From contig DAHXOT010000033.1 in assembly GCA_027364735.1 (NCBI GenBank), positions 1-64,000 of the forward strand: DNA of 64,000 nucleotides. The letters run 5' to 3'. Below, piece after piece: positions 44,368-52,887 of this stretch. A program made the translations under genes and the position numbers. Origin of the DNA: Hydrotalea sp. Lineage in GTDB: Bacteria; Bacteroidota; Bacteroidia; Chitinophagales; Chitinophagaceae. Numbering within the stretch: position 1 is the first letter of the stretch; the number at the start of each line of letters is the position of its first letter. The notes beneath the pieces are model-generated. The model did no database searches, was not told the DNA's origin, and worked only from the letters and a program-made list of their open reading frames with translations.

Positions 44368-45362
44368 TTCTTTCAATTATTTGTCCCACTTTTAATGAAG
44401 AAAAATATATTGAACAAACCATCAACAGTTTTATTCAGCAGCAATGCAATTCCTTCGATTTGGAAATTTTAATTTGCGATGGAATGAGTACAGATAATAC
44501 AAGAAAAATTGTTCAATCATTTCAAGAAAAATATACAAACATTCGCTTAGTAGATAATATTAAACGCAAAACACCTTTTGCATTTAATATAGGATTAAAA
44601 GAAGCCAAAGGAGAATATGTTGCCATTTTAGGTGCTCATACAAAATACGAGAATAATTATTTGCAAGCTTGTTTTGATGCATTAATTGAAACCAACTCAA
44701 TTGGTTGTTCGGGTAGAGTAATAACCGAATCGGCATTTAATACAATGCAGGCAAAGCTAAGCGAATGGGTAATGCAAAGCAGCTTTGGCGTTTCGGGTAA
44801 TTCGTTTAGAGTAATGAAAGAAGGATATGTTTATTCGGTAAATTTTCCGGTGTTTCAAAAGCAAGCATTAATTGAACTTGGAGGGTATGATGAAACATTT
44901 ATACGCAACCAAGATAATAATATGAATCAGCGATTATTAGATGCAGGACACCAATTGTATTGCACTTGGAAAACAAAATGCTTTTATCGGCCACCGGCCA
45001 ATATTAATAAGTTGTTTAATTATGCGTACACTAATGGATGGTGGAATGCCAATAGTTTTATTGTTCATAGAAAAAGCATGCGATGGCATCATTTTATTCC
45101 ATTTGTATTTGCAATAGCTATCATCTTTTCATTGGTGGCTGGTATTATTGGCTATTATGTATCATCATCATTTATTTATTTAGGTTTGTTTGTATTAATT
45201 GTGTTATTGCATGCCATGGTTGGCGTATTAGCTACTATTCAATTGCTAATACTAAAATTTGATTATAGAAAAATATTTTTGCCTTTCATTTTTTTCGGGT
45301 TTCATTTCAGTTATGGCTGGGGAACTATCAAAGGCTTTATACAAAAGCTAATAAAAAAATAA
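44364..45362 (+). CDS. GT2-family glycosyltransferase with membrane tail
   Basis: This 332-residue ExoA-like enzyme has ILSIICPTFNEEKYIEQTIN at the start of a GT-A domain, ILICDGMSTDNTRKIV and the RNQDNNMNQRLLDAG acceptor motif. Two or three hydrophobic segments at about 250-325 anchor it to the inner membrane. It adds a sugar on the cytoplasmic face. It overlaps the DegT gene by 4 bases. Confidence 0.9.
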   Translation: MILSIICPTFNEEKYIEQTINSFIQQQCNSFDLEILICDGMSTDNTRKIVQSFQEKYTNIRLVDNIKRKTPFAFNIGLKEAKGEYVAILGAHTKYENNYLQACFDALIETNSIGCSGRVITESAFNTMQAKLSEWVMQSSFGVSGNSFRVMKEGYVYSVNFPVFQKQALIELGGYDETFIRNQDNNMNQRLLDAGHQLYCTWKTKCFYRPPANINKLFNYAYTNGWWNANSFIVHRKSMRWHHFIPFVFAIAIIFSLVAGIIGYYVSSSFIYLGLFVLIVLLHAMVGVLATIQLLILKFDYRKIFLPFIFFGFHFSYGWGTIKGFIQKLIKK

Positions 45363-46577
45363 ATGCTTATGAAAATACCATTTTCGCCTCCATATATTGA
45401 TGAAGATGTTGAAAAAGAAGTGCTGGATGCTTTGCGTAGTGGATGGATAACTACAGGCCCTAAAGTAAAAGCATTAGAGCAAGAAGTGATAACATATTGT
45501 AATGTAGAAGCAGCATTGGCAGTTAATTCGGCAACAAGTGGTATGATGCTGGCCTTACATTGGTTTGGCATTACTCATGGAGATGAAGTAATTATTCCTG
45601 CCTATACTTATGTTGCAACCGCTTTGGCAGTATTGCATATTGGTGCAAAACCGGTAATAGTAGATGTTGAGGACGATTTTAATATTTCTGTTCTAAAAAT
45701 TAAAGAAGCAATAACAGAAAAAACAAAAGCTATTATTCCGGTTGATTTTGCCGGCTGGCCTTGTAAATACGATGATATAAATGAATTGATCAATGAACCT
45801 GAGATTAAAAGTAAGTTTTTGCCAAAAGGCGAGAATCAAAATAAATTAGGAAGAATTTTAGTTGTAAGCGATGCGGCACATTCTATAGGAGCTACTTATA
45901 AAAATAAGAGAACAGGTAAGTTAACCGATATTACTGTTTTTTCTTTTCATGCAGTTAAAAATATTACTACTGCAGAAGGTGGAATGATATGTTTAAACCT
46001 GCCATCTGCATTTGATAATAAAGCAATTTATGCTACACTTCGGCTATGGAGTTTAAATGGCCAAACTAAAGATGCATTTTCAAAAACTCAAGCCGGTGGC
46101 TGGAAATATGATATTGTGTATCCGGGATTTAAAATCAATTTATCCGATATTGCTGCTGCAATAGGGCTGGCTCAAATAAAAAAATATAACAGTCAATTAT
46201 TAGTAGAAAGAAAAAGGGTATTTGATTTTTATAATACCGAGTTTGAAAAATATCATTGGGCATTATTACCTCCTTATAATTTAATTCATTCCTCTTCCAG
46301 TTATCATTTATACCCTTTGCGTATTAAAAATATTTCAGAACATCAACGCGATAGCATCATTGAAAAATTAGCTGCTAATGGTGTTTCGGTAAATGTTCAC
46401 TTTATCCCGTTACCTATGCTTACTGTATTTAAAAAAATGAATTATAGTATTCAACATTTCCCAATGGCATATACAAATTATGCCACAGAAATATCATTGC
46501 CAATTTATCCGCAATTAACCAATGTACAATGTGCCTATATTGTAAAGCAAATTGTTAATGCTGTAGCAGAGCTATAA
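45363..46577 (+). CDS. PglE-like DegT sugar aminotransferase
   Basis: This 404-residue PLP enzyme starts KIPFSPPYIDEDVEKEVLDA and RSGWITTGPKVKALE, typical for 4-keto-sugar aminotransferases. VVSDAAHSIGATY holds the PLP Asp and FSFHAVKNITTAEGG the Lys. Placed next to a PglC-like transferase and a PglF-like dehydratase, it should convert a UDP-4-keto-6-deoxy sugar to its 4-amino form, the bacillosamine route. It could equally serve the first steps of legionaminate synthesis. Confidence 0.88.
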   Translation: MLMKIPFSPPYIDEDVEKEVLDALRSGWITTGPKVKALEQEVITYCNVEAALAVNSATSGMMLALHWFGITHGDEVIIPAYTYVATALAVLHIGAKPVIVDVEDDFNISVLKIKEAITEKTKAIIPVDFAGWPCKYDDINELINEPEIKSKFLPKGENQNKLGRILVVSDAAHSIGATYKNKRTGKLTDITVFSFHAVKNITTAEGGMICLNLPSAFDNKAIYATLRLWSLNGQTKDAFSKTQAGGWKYDIVYPGFKINLSDIAAAIGLAQIKKYNSQLLVERKRVFDFYNTEFEKYHWALLPPYNLIHSSSSYHLYPLRIKNISEHQRDSIIEKLAANGVSVNVHFIPLPMLTVFKKMNYSIQHFPMAYTNYATEISLPIYPQLTNVQCAYIVKQIVNAVAEL

Positions 46578-46587
46578 ATTGTAATTA

Positions 46588-47193
46588 ATGATTCGATTTT
46601 TAGATATTATCATTGCTTTATTGGCACTATTAATTCTTTCTCCTTTTTTTATAATAGCTGCTATTATTATTAAGCTAACATCAAAAGGACCAATATTTTT
46701 TTTACAACAGCGTATTGGTAAGCATGGTATTGAATTTACTTTAATTAAGTTTCGAACCATGTACATTAATCGCCGTAATACCCATGCTATAACCGTTGGG
46801 GCAAGAGATAATAGAATAACGCCCGTTGGTTATTATTTTAGAAAGTTGAAAGTAGATGAATTGCCACAGCTAATTAATGTACTTATTGGCAATATGAGTT
46901 TGGTTGGACCAAGGCCCGAACTAAAAAAATTTGTGGATTTATATACAGATGATCAGCGTAATGTATTAAATGTTTTACCCGGTATAACAGATTATGCCTC
47001 TATTTATTTTAGAAACGAAAATGAATTATTGGCAAATAAAGACAATCCGGAACTTTTTTATATTGAACACATTATGCCTCAGAAAATTAAAATGAACCAA
47101 AAGTTTATACAAAACCCCTCTATAGGTTCCTACTTCAAAATACTTTGGTTAACTGCAATAAGTGTAATTAAGCAAATTCCTCCCTTAAAATAG
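46588..47193 (+). CDS. PglC-like initiating phosphosugar transferase
   Basis: This 201-residue protein has one N-terminal membrane hairpin (IIIALLALLILSPFFIIAAI) and the monotopic transferase core: KFRTMYINRR, KVDELPQLINVLIGNMSLV and GPRPELKKFVDLY. It moves a sugar-1-phosphate from a UDP-sugar to undecaprenyl phosphate, starting each glycan. The size fits the short PglC type rather than the long WcaJ type. With PglE- and PglF-like neighbours, the first sugar is probably a diacetamido-trideoxy hexose. Confidence 0.92.
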   Translation: MIRFLDIIIALLALLILSPFFIIAAIIIKLTSKGPIFFLQQRIGKHGIEFTLIKFRTMYINRRNTHAITVGARDNRITPVGYYFRKLKVDELPQLINVLIGNMSLVGPRPELKKFVDLYTDDQRNVLNVLPGITDYASIYFRNENELLANKDNPELFYIEHIMPQKIKMNQKFIQNPSIGSYFKILWLTAISVIKQIPPLK

Positions 47194-47303
47194 TATGTCA
47201 AACGATTAAATAAGTAGTTTATATAATTTATACGTTTATTTTTTCGTTATTTTGTAGTGAATTAGATTACAGCATTTATATTTTTTAGAAAATTGGTTAA
47301 AGC

Positions 47304-49298
47304 GTGATAGTATTTGTGAAAAAATTTAGATCATTTTTATTAAATGCAAGTATTGCTCCTAAATGGGCTGTATTAGCACTAGATATTTTCATTTCATGTT
47401 TTTCTATACTCTTGGCATTTGGACTTAGGTTTAACTTCGATTGGCAACATATTTTAGAAGAACAGCTATATAAAAACATTTTAATTGTTTTTATTATTAA
47501 CACTACGCTTTTTTATTTATTTAGAACCTATCAAGGTATTATTCGGTACTCGGGTACACAAGAAGCGTATAAAAGTGTGTGGGCTATATTTTATTCCTTT
47601 TTTATTTTACTTGTTATTAATGTTGCTTTAGGGGCATCTCATTTAAACCAGGTTTCGCCAATATCTGTTTTATTTATCTACTTTTTTATTACCTCATTTT
47701 CTTTATATGGCTATCGCTTATTAGTAAAAAATTTTTACAAATCGCAATCTTCAGGAAACGATACAATACATGTTGTTATTTATGGTGCTCAGCATAATGG
47801 TACGCTTTTAAAAAAAACAATTGAAGAAACATCGAATTATGAGTTTAAGGTAATTGCTTTTTTCGATAAACCCGAAGCTGGTGTAGTAGGTAAAACCATT
47901 GATCATGTTCAAGTTTTTCCTTTTTCAAGTGCCGGAACTATTTTTAAAGAATGGAAAATTAAAACACTGTTTTTTGCAAAAACAGATTTTGAGTTAGAAG
48001 AAAAAAATGAAATTGTAGATTTTTGTTTATCTCAAGGAATAAAAGTAATGAATATACCGCCTATGAACGATTGGATTCATGGGCATTTAAATATCAATCA
48101 GCTTCGCGAAGTTAATATTGAAGAACTTTTAGGTCGTACCCCAATTAATTTATACAATCAGCATGTAATTGATCATTTACGCGATAAAAAAATATTAATT
48201 ACCGGAGCTGCAGGATCAATAGGAAGCGAGTTGGCAAGGCAAATAGCAGCAGTATATCCGGCAGCATTAATTATTTGCGATCAAACTGAAAGCGGATTAT
48301 ATGAATTAGAATATGAATTGCAGCAAAAATTTAAATTAGGTAATGCCTTAAAAGTATTTTTGGGCGATATAAAAGATGAATATGCTATGAATAGCATGTT
48401 TAGCAGATTTTTACCACAAGTTGTTTTTCATGCTGCAGCCTATAAGCATGTGCCAATGATGGAAAATCATCCTTCTGAGGCAATTAGAAATAATGTTTTA
48501 GGAACAAAAGTACTTGCCGATTTATCGGAGATTTATGGTGTAGAGCGATTTTTATTTGTATCAACCGATAAAGCTATTAACCCTTCTAATGTAATGGGTG
48601 CATCGAAACGTATTGCTGAAATTTATTGCCAATCAATTCAAACAAGAGAATCGCCACCACATTGGGATAGTGGCATTATTCAAATGGTTGGAAAACCTAA
48701 AAGAACAAAATTTATTACTACTCGATTTGGTAATGTATTGGGCTCTAATGGTTCTGTGATTCCTCGATTTAAAGAACAAATAGCAAAAGGTGGACCTGTT
48801 ACTATTACGCATCCGGACATTATTAGATATTTTATGACCATTCCTGAATCATGTTCTTTAGTATTAGAAGCTATTACAATGGGAAATGGTGGTGAAATAT
48901 TTTTGTTTGATATGGGTGAACCGGTGAAAATTTTAGATTTAGCTAAAAAAATGATTCAACTTTCCGGTTTAGTTCCGGGGAAAGATATTGAACTGCGATT
49001 TACCGGATTGCGTCCGGGCGAAAAGCTATTTGAAGAGCTATTGAATAAAGAAGAAGAAGTAATACCTACGCACAACAAAAAAATATTAATTGCTAAAGTA
49101 ATTGAATACGATTTTGATCAAGTGTCTAAAAATATTGACTATTTAATAGGACTAAGTCTTAAAAATCAGGATGAAGATGTGGTAAAACAAATGAAGCGTA
49201 TTGTTCCTGAATACATAAGCAATAACTCCATCTACGAGTCAATTGATGGTGAAAGAATTGCCTCCTCATCTTTATATTCGGCATTAAGTGGAATGTAA
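47304..49298 (+). CDS. PglF/CapD-like membrane 4,6-dehydratase
   Basis: This 664-residue protein starts at GTG 47304. Four membrane segments (about 15-130) and a first Rossmann-like domain precede the SDR dehydratase domain: ILITGAAGSIGSELARQIAA, YKHVPMMENHPSEAIRNN and STDKAINPSNVMGASKR, with the Met-for-Tyr type active site usual for CapD. RPGEKLFEELL lies near the end. It converts UDP-GlcNAc to a 4-keto-6-deoxy sugar. A 110-base AT-rich gap precedes it. Confidence 0.92.
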   Translation: MIVFVKKFRSFLLNASIAPKWAVLALDIFISCFSILLAFGLRFNFDWQHILEEQLYKNILIVFIINTTLFYLFRTYQGIIRYSGTQEAYKSVWAIFYSFFILLVINVALGASHLNQVSPISVLFIYFFITSFSLYGYRLLVKNFYKSQSSGNDTIHVVIYGAQHNGTLLKKTIEETSNYEFKVIAFFDKPEAGVVGKTIDHVQVFPFSSAGTIFKEWKIKTLFFAKTDFELEEKNEIVDFCLSQGIKVMNIPPMNDWIHGHLNINQLREVNIEELLGRTPINLYNQHVIDHLRDKKILITGAAGSIGSELARQIAAVYPAALIICDQTESGLYELEYELQQKFKLGNALKVFLGDIKDEYAMNSMFSRFLPQVVFHAAAYKHVPMMENHPSEAIRNNVLGTKVLADLSEIYGVERFLFVSTDKAINPSNVMGASKRIAEIYCQSIQTRESPPHWDSGIIQMVGKPKRTKFITTRFGNVLGSNGSVIPRFKEQIAKGGPVTITHPDIIRYFMTIPESCSLVLEAITMGNGGEIFLFDMGEPVKILDLAKKMIQLSGLVPGKDIELRFTGLRPGEKLFEELLNKEEEVIPTHNKKILIAKVIEYDFDQVSKNIDYLIGLSLKNQDEDVVKQMKRIVPEYISNNSIYESIDGERIASSSLYSALSGM

Positions 49299-49315
49299 AT
49301 TTTCATAAGCTAATT

Positions 49316-50050
49316 ATGTTTTCTTTTTTTAAATCGCAATCAAAACTTATTGATCTTTCATTTCTTTCTGTTGATATGCACTCGCATTTATTGCCTGCAT
49401 TAGATGATGGTGCAAGTTCACTTAGCGATTCCATTTTTTTAATTAATGAATTACACGCTTTAGGCTATAAAAAATTAATTTGTACACCGCATGTATTAAG
49501 CGGTATTTACGATAATACAACGGATAAAATTAAAACGGCACTTGCACTACTTAACAATGAGTTGCAAAACCAAAATATACCGGTTGAAATTGCAGCGGCT
49601 GCCGAGTACATGGTTGATTTTGACTTTGAGTTAATGGTGGATAAAAAATTACCACTATTAACTTTTGGTAAGAATTATGTGCTGATAGAAATGTCGTATG
49701 TTGGGGCTTCTCCTAATATTGAAAAAGTTATTTTTAATTTACGCGTTGCTGGGTACGTGCCGGTAATTGCTCATCCTGAGAGATATAATTATTATCACAA
49801 ACAATTTAAATATTATTATGAATTGAAGGAAAGGGGTTGTTTATTGCAATTAAATTTACTTTCTTTAATGGGCTATTATGGCGGATATGTAAAAAAAATA
49901 GCCGAGCAACTTTTACACAATCAGATGATAGATTTTATTGGAACAGATTTACATCATCAGCAACATTTAATGGCGATTAAAAAATTTGTAGCAACTACCC
50001 ATTTTGCAGCTTTAATGAGTAATACTTCATTTTTAAATAATACTTTGTAA
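49316..50050 (+). CDS. CpsB/YwqE-type protein tyrosine phosphatase
   Basis: This 244-residue PHP-fold protein opens VDMHSHLLPALDDGASSLSD with the metal-binding HxH. TPHVLSGIYDN, EYMVDF, VIAHPERYNYY and FIGTDLHHQQH supply the other metal ligands. It would dephosphorylate the Wzc-like kinase at 19403, forming the on/off pair that controls polymer length. It is the last plus-strand gene of the block and converges on a minus-strand glycosyltransferase with 6 bases between. Confidence 0.92.
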   Translation: MFSFFKSQSKLIDLSFLSVDMHSHLLPALDDGASSLSDSIFLINELHALGYKKLICTPHVLSGIYDNTTDKIKTALALLNNELQNQNIPVEIAAAAEYMVDFDFELMVDKKLPLLTFGKNYVLIEMSYVGASPNIEKVIFNLRVAGYVPVIAHPERYNYYHKQFKYYYELKERGCLLQLNLLSLMGYYGGYVKKIAEQLLHNQMIDFIGTDLHHQQHLMAIKKFVATTHFAALMSNTSFLNNTL

Positions 50051-50056
50051 AAAGGG

Positions 50057-51190
50057 TTATTCGTTCCATATCCATTGTATTATTTGCTGAGCATTTTCAT
50101 TATTATTACAAATATTCTTCAAAAATTTTTGCCTTTTTTCAATTTGCAACGATGTATATGATTGTTGGTATAAATTTTTAATAGCCATTATAAATTCTTC
50201 CTCGGTATTGCAAATGGTGCATACCTCATCTACTGCCAATCCCTCTAAAGTTTCGTTGTTAGCAATACAATATCTTCCCGTAAATAAGGCATTAACTAAT
50301 TTTAGTTTTACACCTGTTGAACTAAAAGAAGGTAAAATGTTTATTTGAGCTTTTGCAATCATGTCTTGCATTTCTTTGTAAGTGGGGTTAGCAACTAAAC
50401 AAGTATATTTTTCTTTATGCAATAACCTTTCTATCTTTTTCGATGGATTTTTTCCTGTAACAACTAAGGGTAATTTTAGTTGATTAAATACATTTCTTAA
50501 TAACCAAATAACTGCTTTTTCGTTGCTTTCAACGCTTAAATCTCCATGATAAATACAATAACTGCCTTTTCCTTCATGTATGTTTAAATCCCAATCTTCA
50601 GGTATAAATACAGGCAAATAAAAAATGGGCTGATAGTTAAATTCATTTTGCAAAAAAGCCATATCACTTTTCGAAACTGCCCAAAACATGGTAGCTTTTG
50701 ATGCTATATTTTTTTCATATTTTTGTAATAAACGGCTCTCTCTGGAATAAAAAATTTTGTGTAAAAATGAAGTACTTGATTTTGATAGTGAGCGGTAATA
50801 AGTAAATTCAATATTATGTAGGCGAACATATTTTTTTCTCTCAATAAATCTATCATCATTCAGCAAATAAGTGCAGTGGATACCTTCCATTAAAATAGGA
50901 AAATCATCAAGTAAAAGATTATTCAGTAACTCGTCACTTTTTCTGCTTGCAACAATATATGGCAGGTGCAATGAAAATCCTTTATGCCCCAAGTTTCGTG
51001 AATAATAATTAATGCTAAAACAATATTTTTCTAATTCATCTTGCTTACCGGTTCCATAATCAAAGCAATGTAGGTGTATCTTAATGCCTTCTTTATGAAG
51101 AAATTTTATTTTGTAAAATAGATCGAATATGCCACCATAGTTCACAGGAAATGGAACAGTAAAACAAATAACATGCAAATGTTTTTCCAT
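50057..51190 (-). CDS. Glycosyltransferase, GT4-like
   Basis: This 377-residue minus-strand protein has FPVNYGGIFDLFYKIKFLHK as a GT-B acceptor-domain opening, YCIYHGDLSVESNEKAVIWL at the start of the donor domain and NILPSFSSTGVKLKLVNALF in the nucleotide-sugar site, where the family's usual Glu is replaced by Lys/Leu residues. It lies 11 bases downstream of a second minus-strand glycosyltransferase, so the two form an operon facing the main block. Confidence 0.8.
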   Translation of the reverse strand: MEKHLHVICFTVPFPVNYGGIFDLFYKIKFLHKEGIKIHLHCFDYGTGKQDELEKYCFSINYYSRNLGHKGFSLHLPYIVASRKSDELLNNLLLDDFPILMEGIHCTYLLNDDRFIERKKYVRLHNIEFTYYRSLSKSSTSFLHKIFYSRESRLLQKYEKNIASKATMFWAVSKSDMAFLQNEFNYQPIFYLPVFIPEDWDLNIHEGKGSYCIYHGDLSVESNEKAVIWLLRNVFNQLKLPLVVTGKNPSKKIERLLHKEKYTCLVANPTYKEMQDMIAKAQINILPSFSSTGVKLKLVNALFTGRYCIANNETLEGLAVDEVCTICNTEEEFIMAIKNLYQQSYTSLQIEKRQKFLKNICNNNENAQQIIQWIWNE

Positions 51191-51201
51191 ATCACAGAAG
51201 T

Positions 51202-52302
51202 TTAAACATTTGGTTTAAATAATTTATCATAAAACGATAATAATTTTATTTCTTCATTTTGCCAACATAAAATATTTCTGGCTAAGAAACAGTTTTTTCT
51301 AAGTTCGTTATATATAACATCATCATTCAATAATTTGTTTATGGCAGATGCAATTGTATTTGCCGATGTATCTTCAATTAACAGGGCTACATGATACATA
51401 CCATTTATTTTATGGTATTCCGGGTAATTGACACAAATCTGTGGAATGCCAGCCATTATATAATCGAAAAATTTATTAGAAAGTGAATAAATTTGATTTA
51501 AGCCTTTATGCTCAAATAACGTTAATCCAATGGTTGCAGTTGGCGTAAATTTTTGCAAGTTATCGGGTTGCAAATAACCTTGTAAAAAAATTTTATTAGT
51601 TAAATTATATTGATTAATTAAAGATTTAAGCTGGTAGTAATAATTTCCTTCACCAACAATATAAAGAGGATGGTTAACTTGTAGCATTGCCGGAATTAAC
51701 GTTTCAAAGCATCTGCCTTCGTTTACAGCTCCTTGATAAATAATAAATGTATCCAACTTTTTATCTTCTGTTGCAAGTATTGTTTTTTCAGGGAGGTTTC
51801 TAATAACTGCATAATTTACTTTATGTATATTCTTAAATTCTGTTTTAATAAAGTCATTAACCGTATATCCATATTTGAATTTAGGAATTGAAAATTGCTC
51901 AATTAACTTCCAAATTTTGTAAACAATTGGGCGAGTTACAATTTCTTTCTGTTGACTAAAGAATTCGTGGGCATCATAAATTCTTTTCTTTTTTTTAATA
52001 ATTGATGTTATTAAGCAAGGTAAAATAGTATCAATATCAATAGCACAAACGGCATCAAATGGATGTTTAAGTAATAATATTGTTAAGCGAACATTTAATA
52101 CAAGGTAAAATAGTATGCCTTTTTCAAAAAAACAGTTAACTCTTTTTTGAGTATATACTTCTTTCGTTAGGTTTATTGAGGTTCTTCTTTTTCTTCCAAC
52201 TAAAATAACAGAATAGCCATTATTCGATAATGATCTGCAAATTCTTTGCATTCGTTGGTCGTAGGAAAGGTCATTAGAAACCGTAAAAATAATTGTTGGC
52301 AA
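51202..52302 (-). CDS. Glycosyltransferase, GT4-like
   Basis: I place the start at TTG 52302 (366 residues). Relatives begin close to the block TIIFTVSNDLSYDQRMQRIC, and an upstream start at 52464 would overlap rpsO and its promoter. YDAHEFFSQQKEIV and FIIYQGAVNEGRCFETLIPA mark the two Rossmann domains, and SLSNKFFDYIMAGIPQICVN the donor-site motif. It shares a divergent upstream region with rpsO and probably forms a two-gene operon with the transferase that follows. Confidence 0.82.
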   Translation of the reverse strand: MPTIIFTVSNDLSYDQRMQRICRSLSNNGYSVILVGRKRRTSINLTKEVYTQKRVNCFFEKGILFYLVLNVRLTILLLKHPFDAVCAIDIDTILPCLITSIIKKKKRIYDAHEFFSQQKEIVTRPIVYKIWKLIEQFSIPKFKYGYTVNDFIKTEFKNIHKVNYAVIRNLPEKTILATEDKKLDTFIIYQGAVNEGRCFETLIPAMLQVNHPLYIVGEGNYYYQLKSLINQYNLTNKIFLQGYLQPDNLQKFTPTATIGLTLFEHKGLNQIYSLSNKFFDYIMAGIPQICVNYPEYHKINGMYHVALLIEDTSANTIASAINKLLNDDVIYNELRKNCFLARNILCWQNEEIKLLSFYDKLFKPNV

Positions 52303-52371
52303 ATAATAAATATTGTCTGTAATAAATATATTAACTAAAATTGCTTGTAAATGTAAAAACTTTAGCTGCAA

Positions 52372-52405
52372 TTTGCTATTTTTTAAGTAAAACTCCTTAC
52401 CTTTG
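52372..52405 (+). promoter_or_regulatory. rpsO promoter
   Basis: TTTG at 52372-52375 and TACCTTTG at 52398-52405, 22 bases apart, fit the Bacteroidota -33/-7 pattern. The -7 box ends 52 bases before the rpsO ATG. Confidence 0.6.
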
Positions 52406-52457
52406 CCGCCATAATTAAACAGAAGAAATTTTTTGGATGTTTTTAAAAGAAATTGAG

Positions 52458-52727
52458 ATGCCAATTACAAAAGAAAAAAAAGCAAATATTTTTGCAAACT
52501 TTGGCGGAAATGCTGCCAATACAGGTTCTATTGAGGCTCAGATAGCTTTATTAACAGAGCGTATCTCTCATATCAGTAATCACCTGCAAGCAAATAAAAA
52601 AGATTTTTCAACCCACAGAGGTTTAATGCAGTTAGTTGGTCAGCGTAAACGCTTGCTTACTTATTTACAAAGAACTAATCTTTCGGGTTATCGTGCGTTA
52701 ATTGAAAAATTAGGGTTAAGAAAGTAA
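52458..52727 (+). CDS. rpsO: 30S ribosomal protein S15
   Basis: This 89-residue protein uses ATG 52458, the standard length for S15. Conserved blocks include [20 protein letters not shown] and the C-terminal [21 protein letters not shown]15 binds the central domain of 16S rRNA early in small-subunit assembly. The gene has its own promoter and is followed by a strong terminator before pnp, an order found in many bacteria. Confidence 0.97.
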   Translation: MPITKEKKANIFANFGGNAANTGSIEAQIALLTERISHISNHLQANKKDFSTHRGLMQLVGQRKRLLTYLQRTNLSGYRALIEKLGLRK

Positions 52728-52752
52728 AAACTTATTATGTTAATAATATAAA

Positions 52753-52792
52753 ACTGTTCCCAACTATTTATTAAAGTTGGGAATAGTTTTTT
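52753..52792 (+). terminator. Rho-independent terminator after rpsO
   Basis: ACTGTTCCCAACT (52753-52765) pairs with AGTTGGGAATAGT (52775-52787), 13 bp with one G-T pair, and six T's follow. It may be partly read through into pnp. Confidence 0.85.
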
Positions 52793-52887
52793 GCATGATA
52801 CATACCCTATTTTCTTTTTAGTAAACAAAATTGTAAGGTGAAGATATTTTTCTGTAAATAGAAATGTATCTAAAAAATGTTAGAGCC

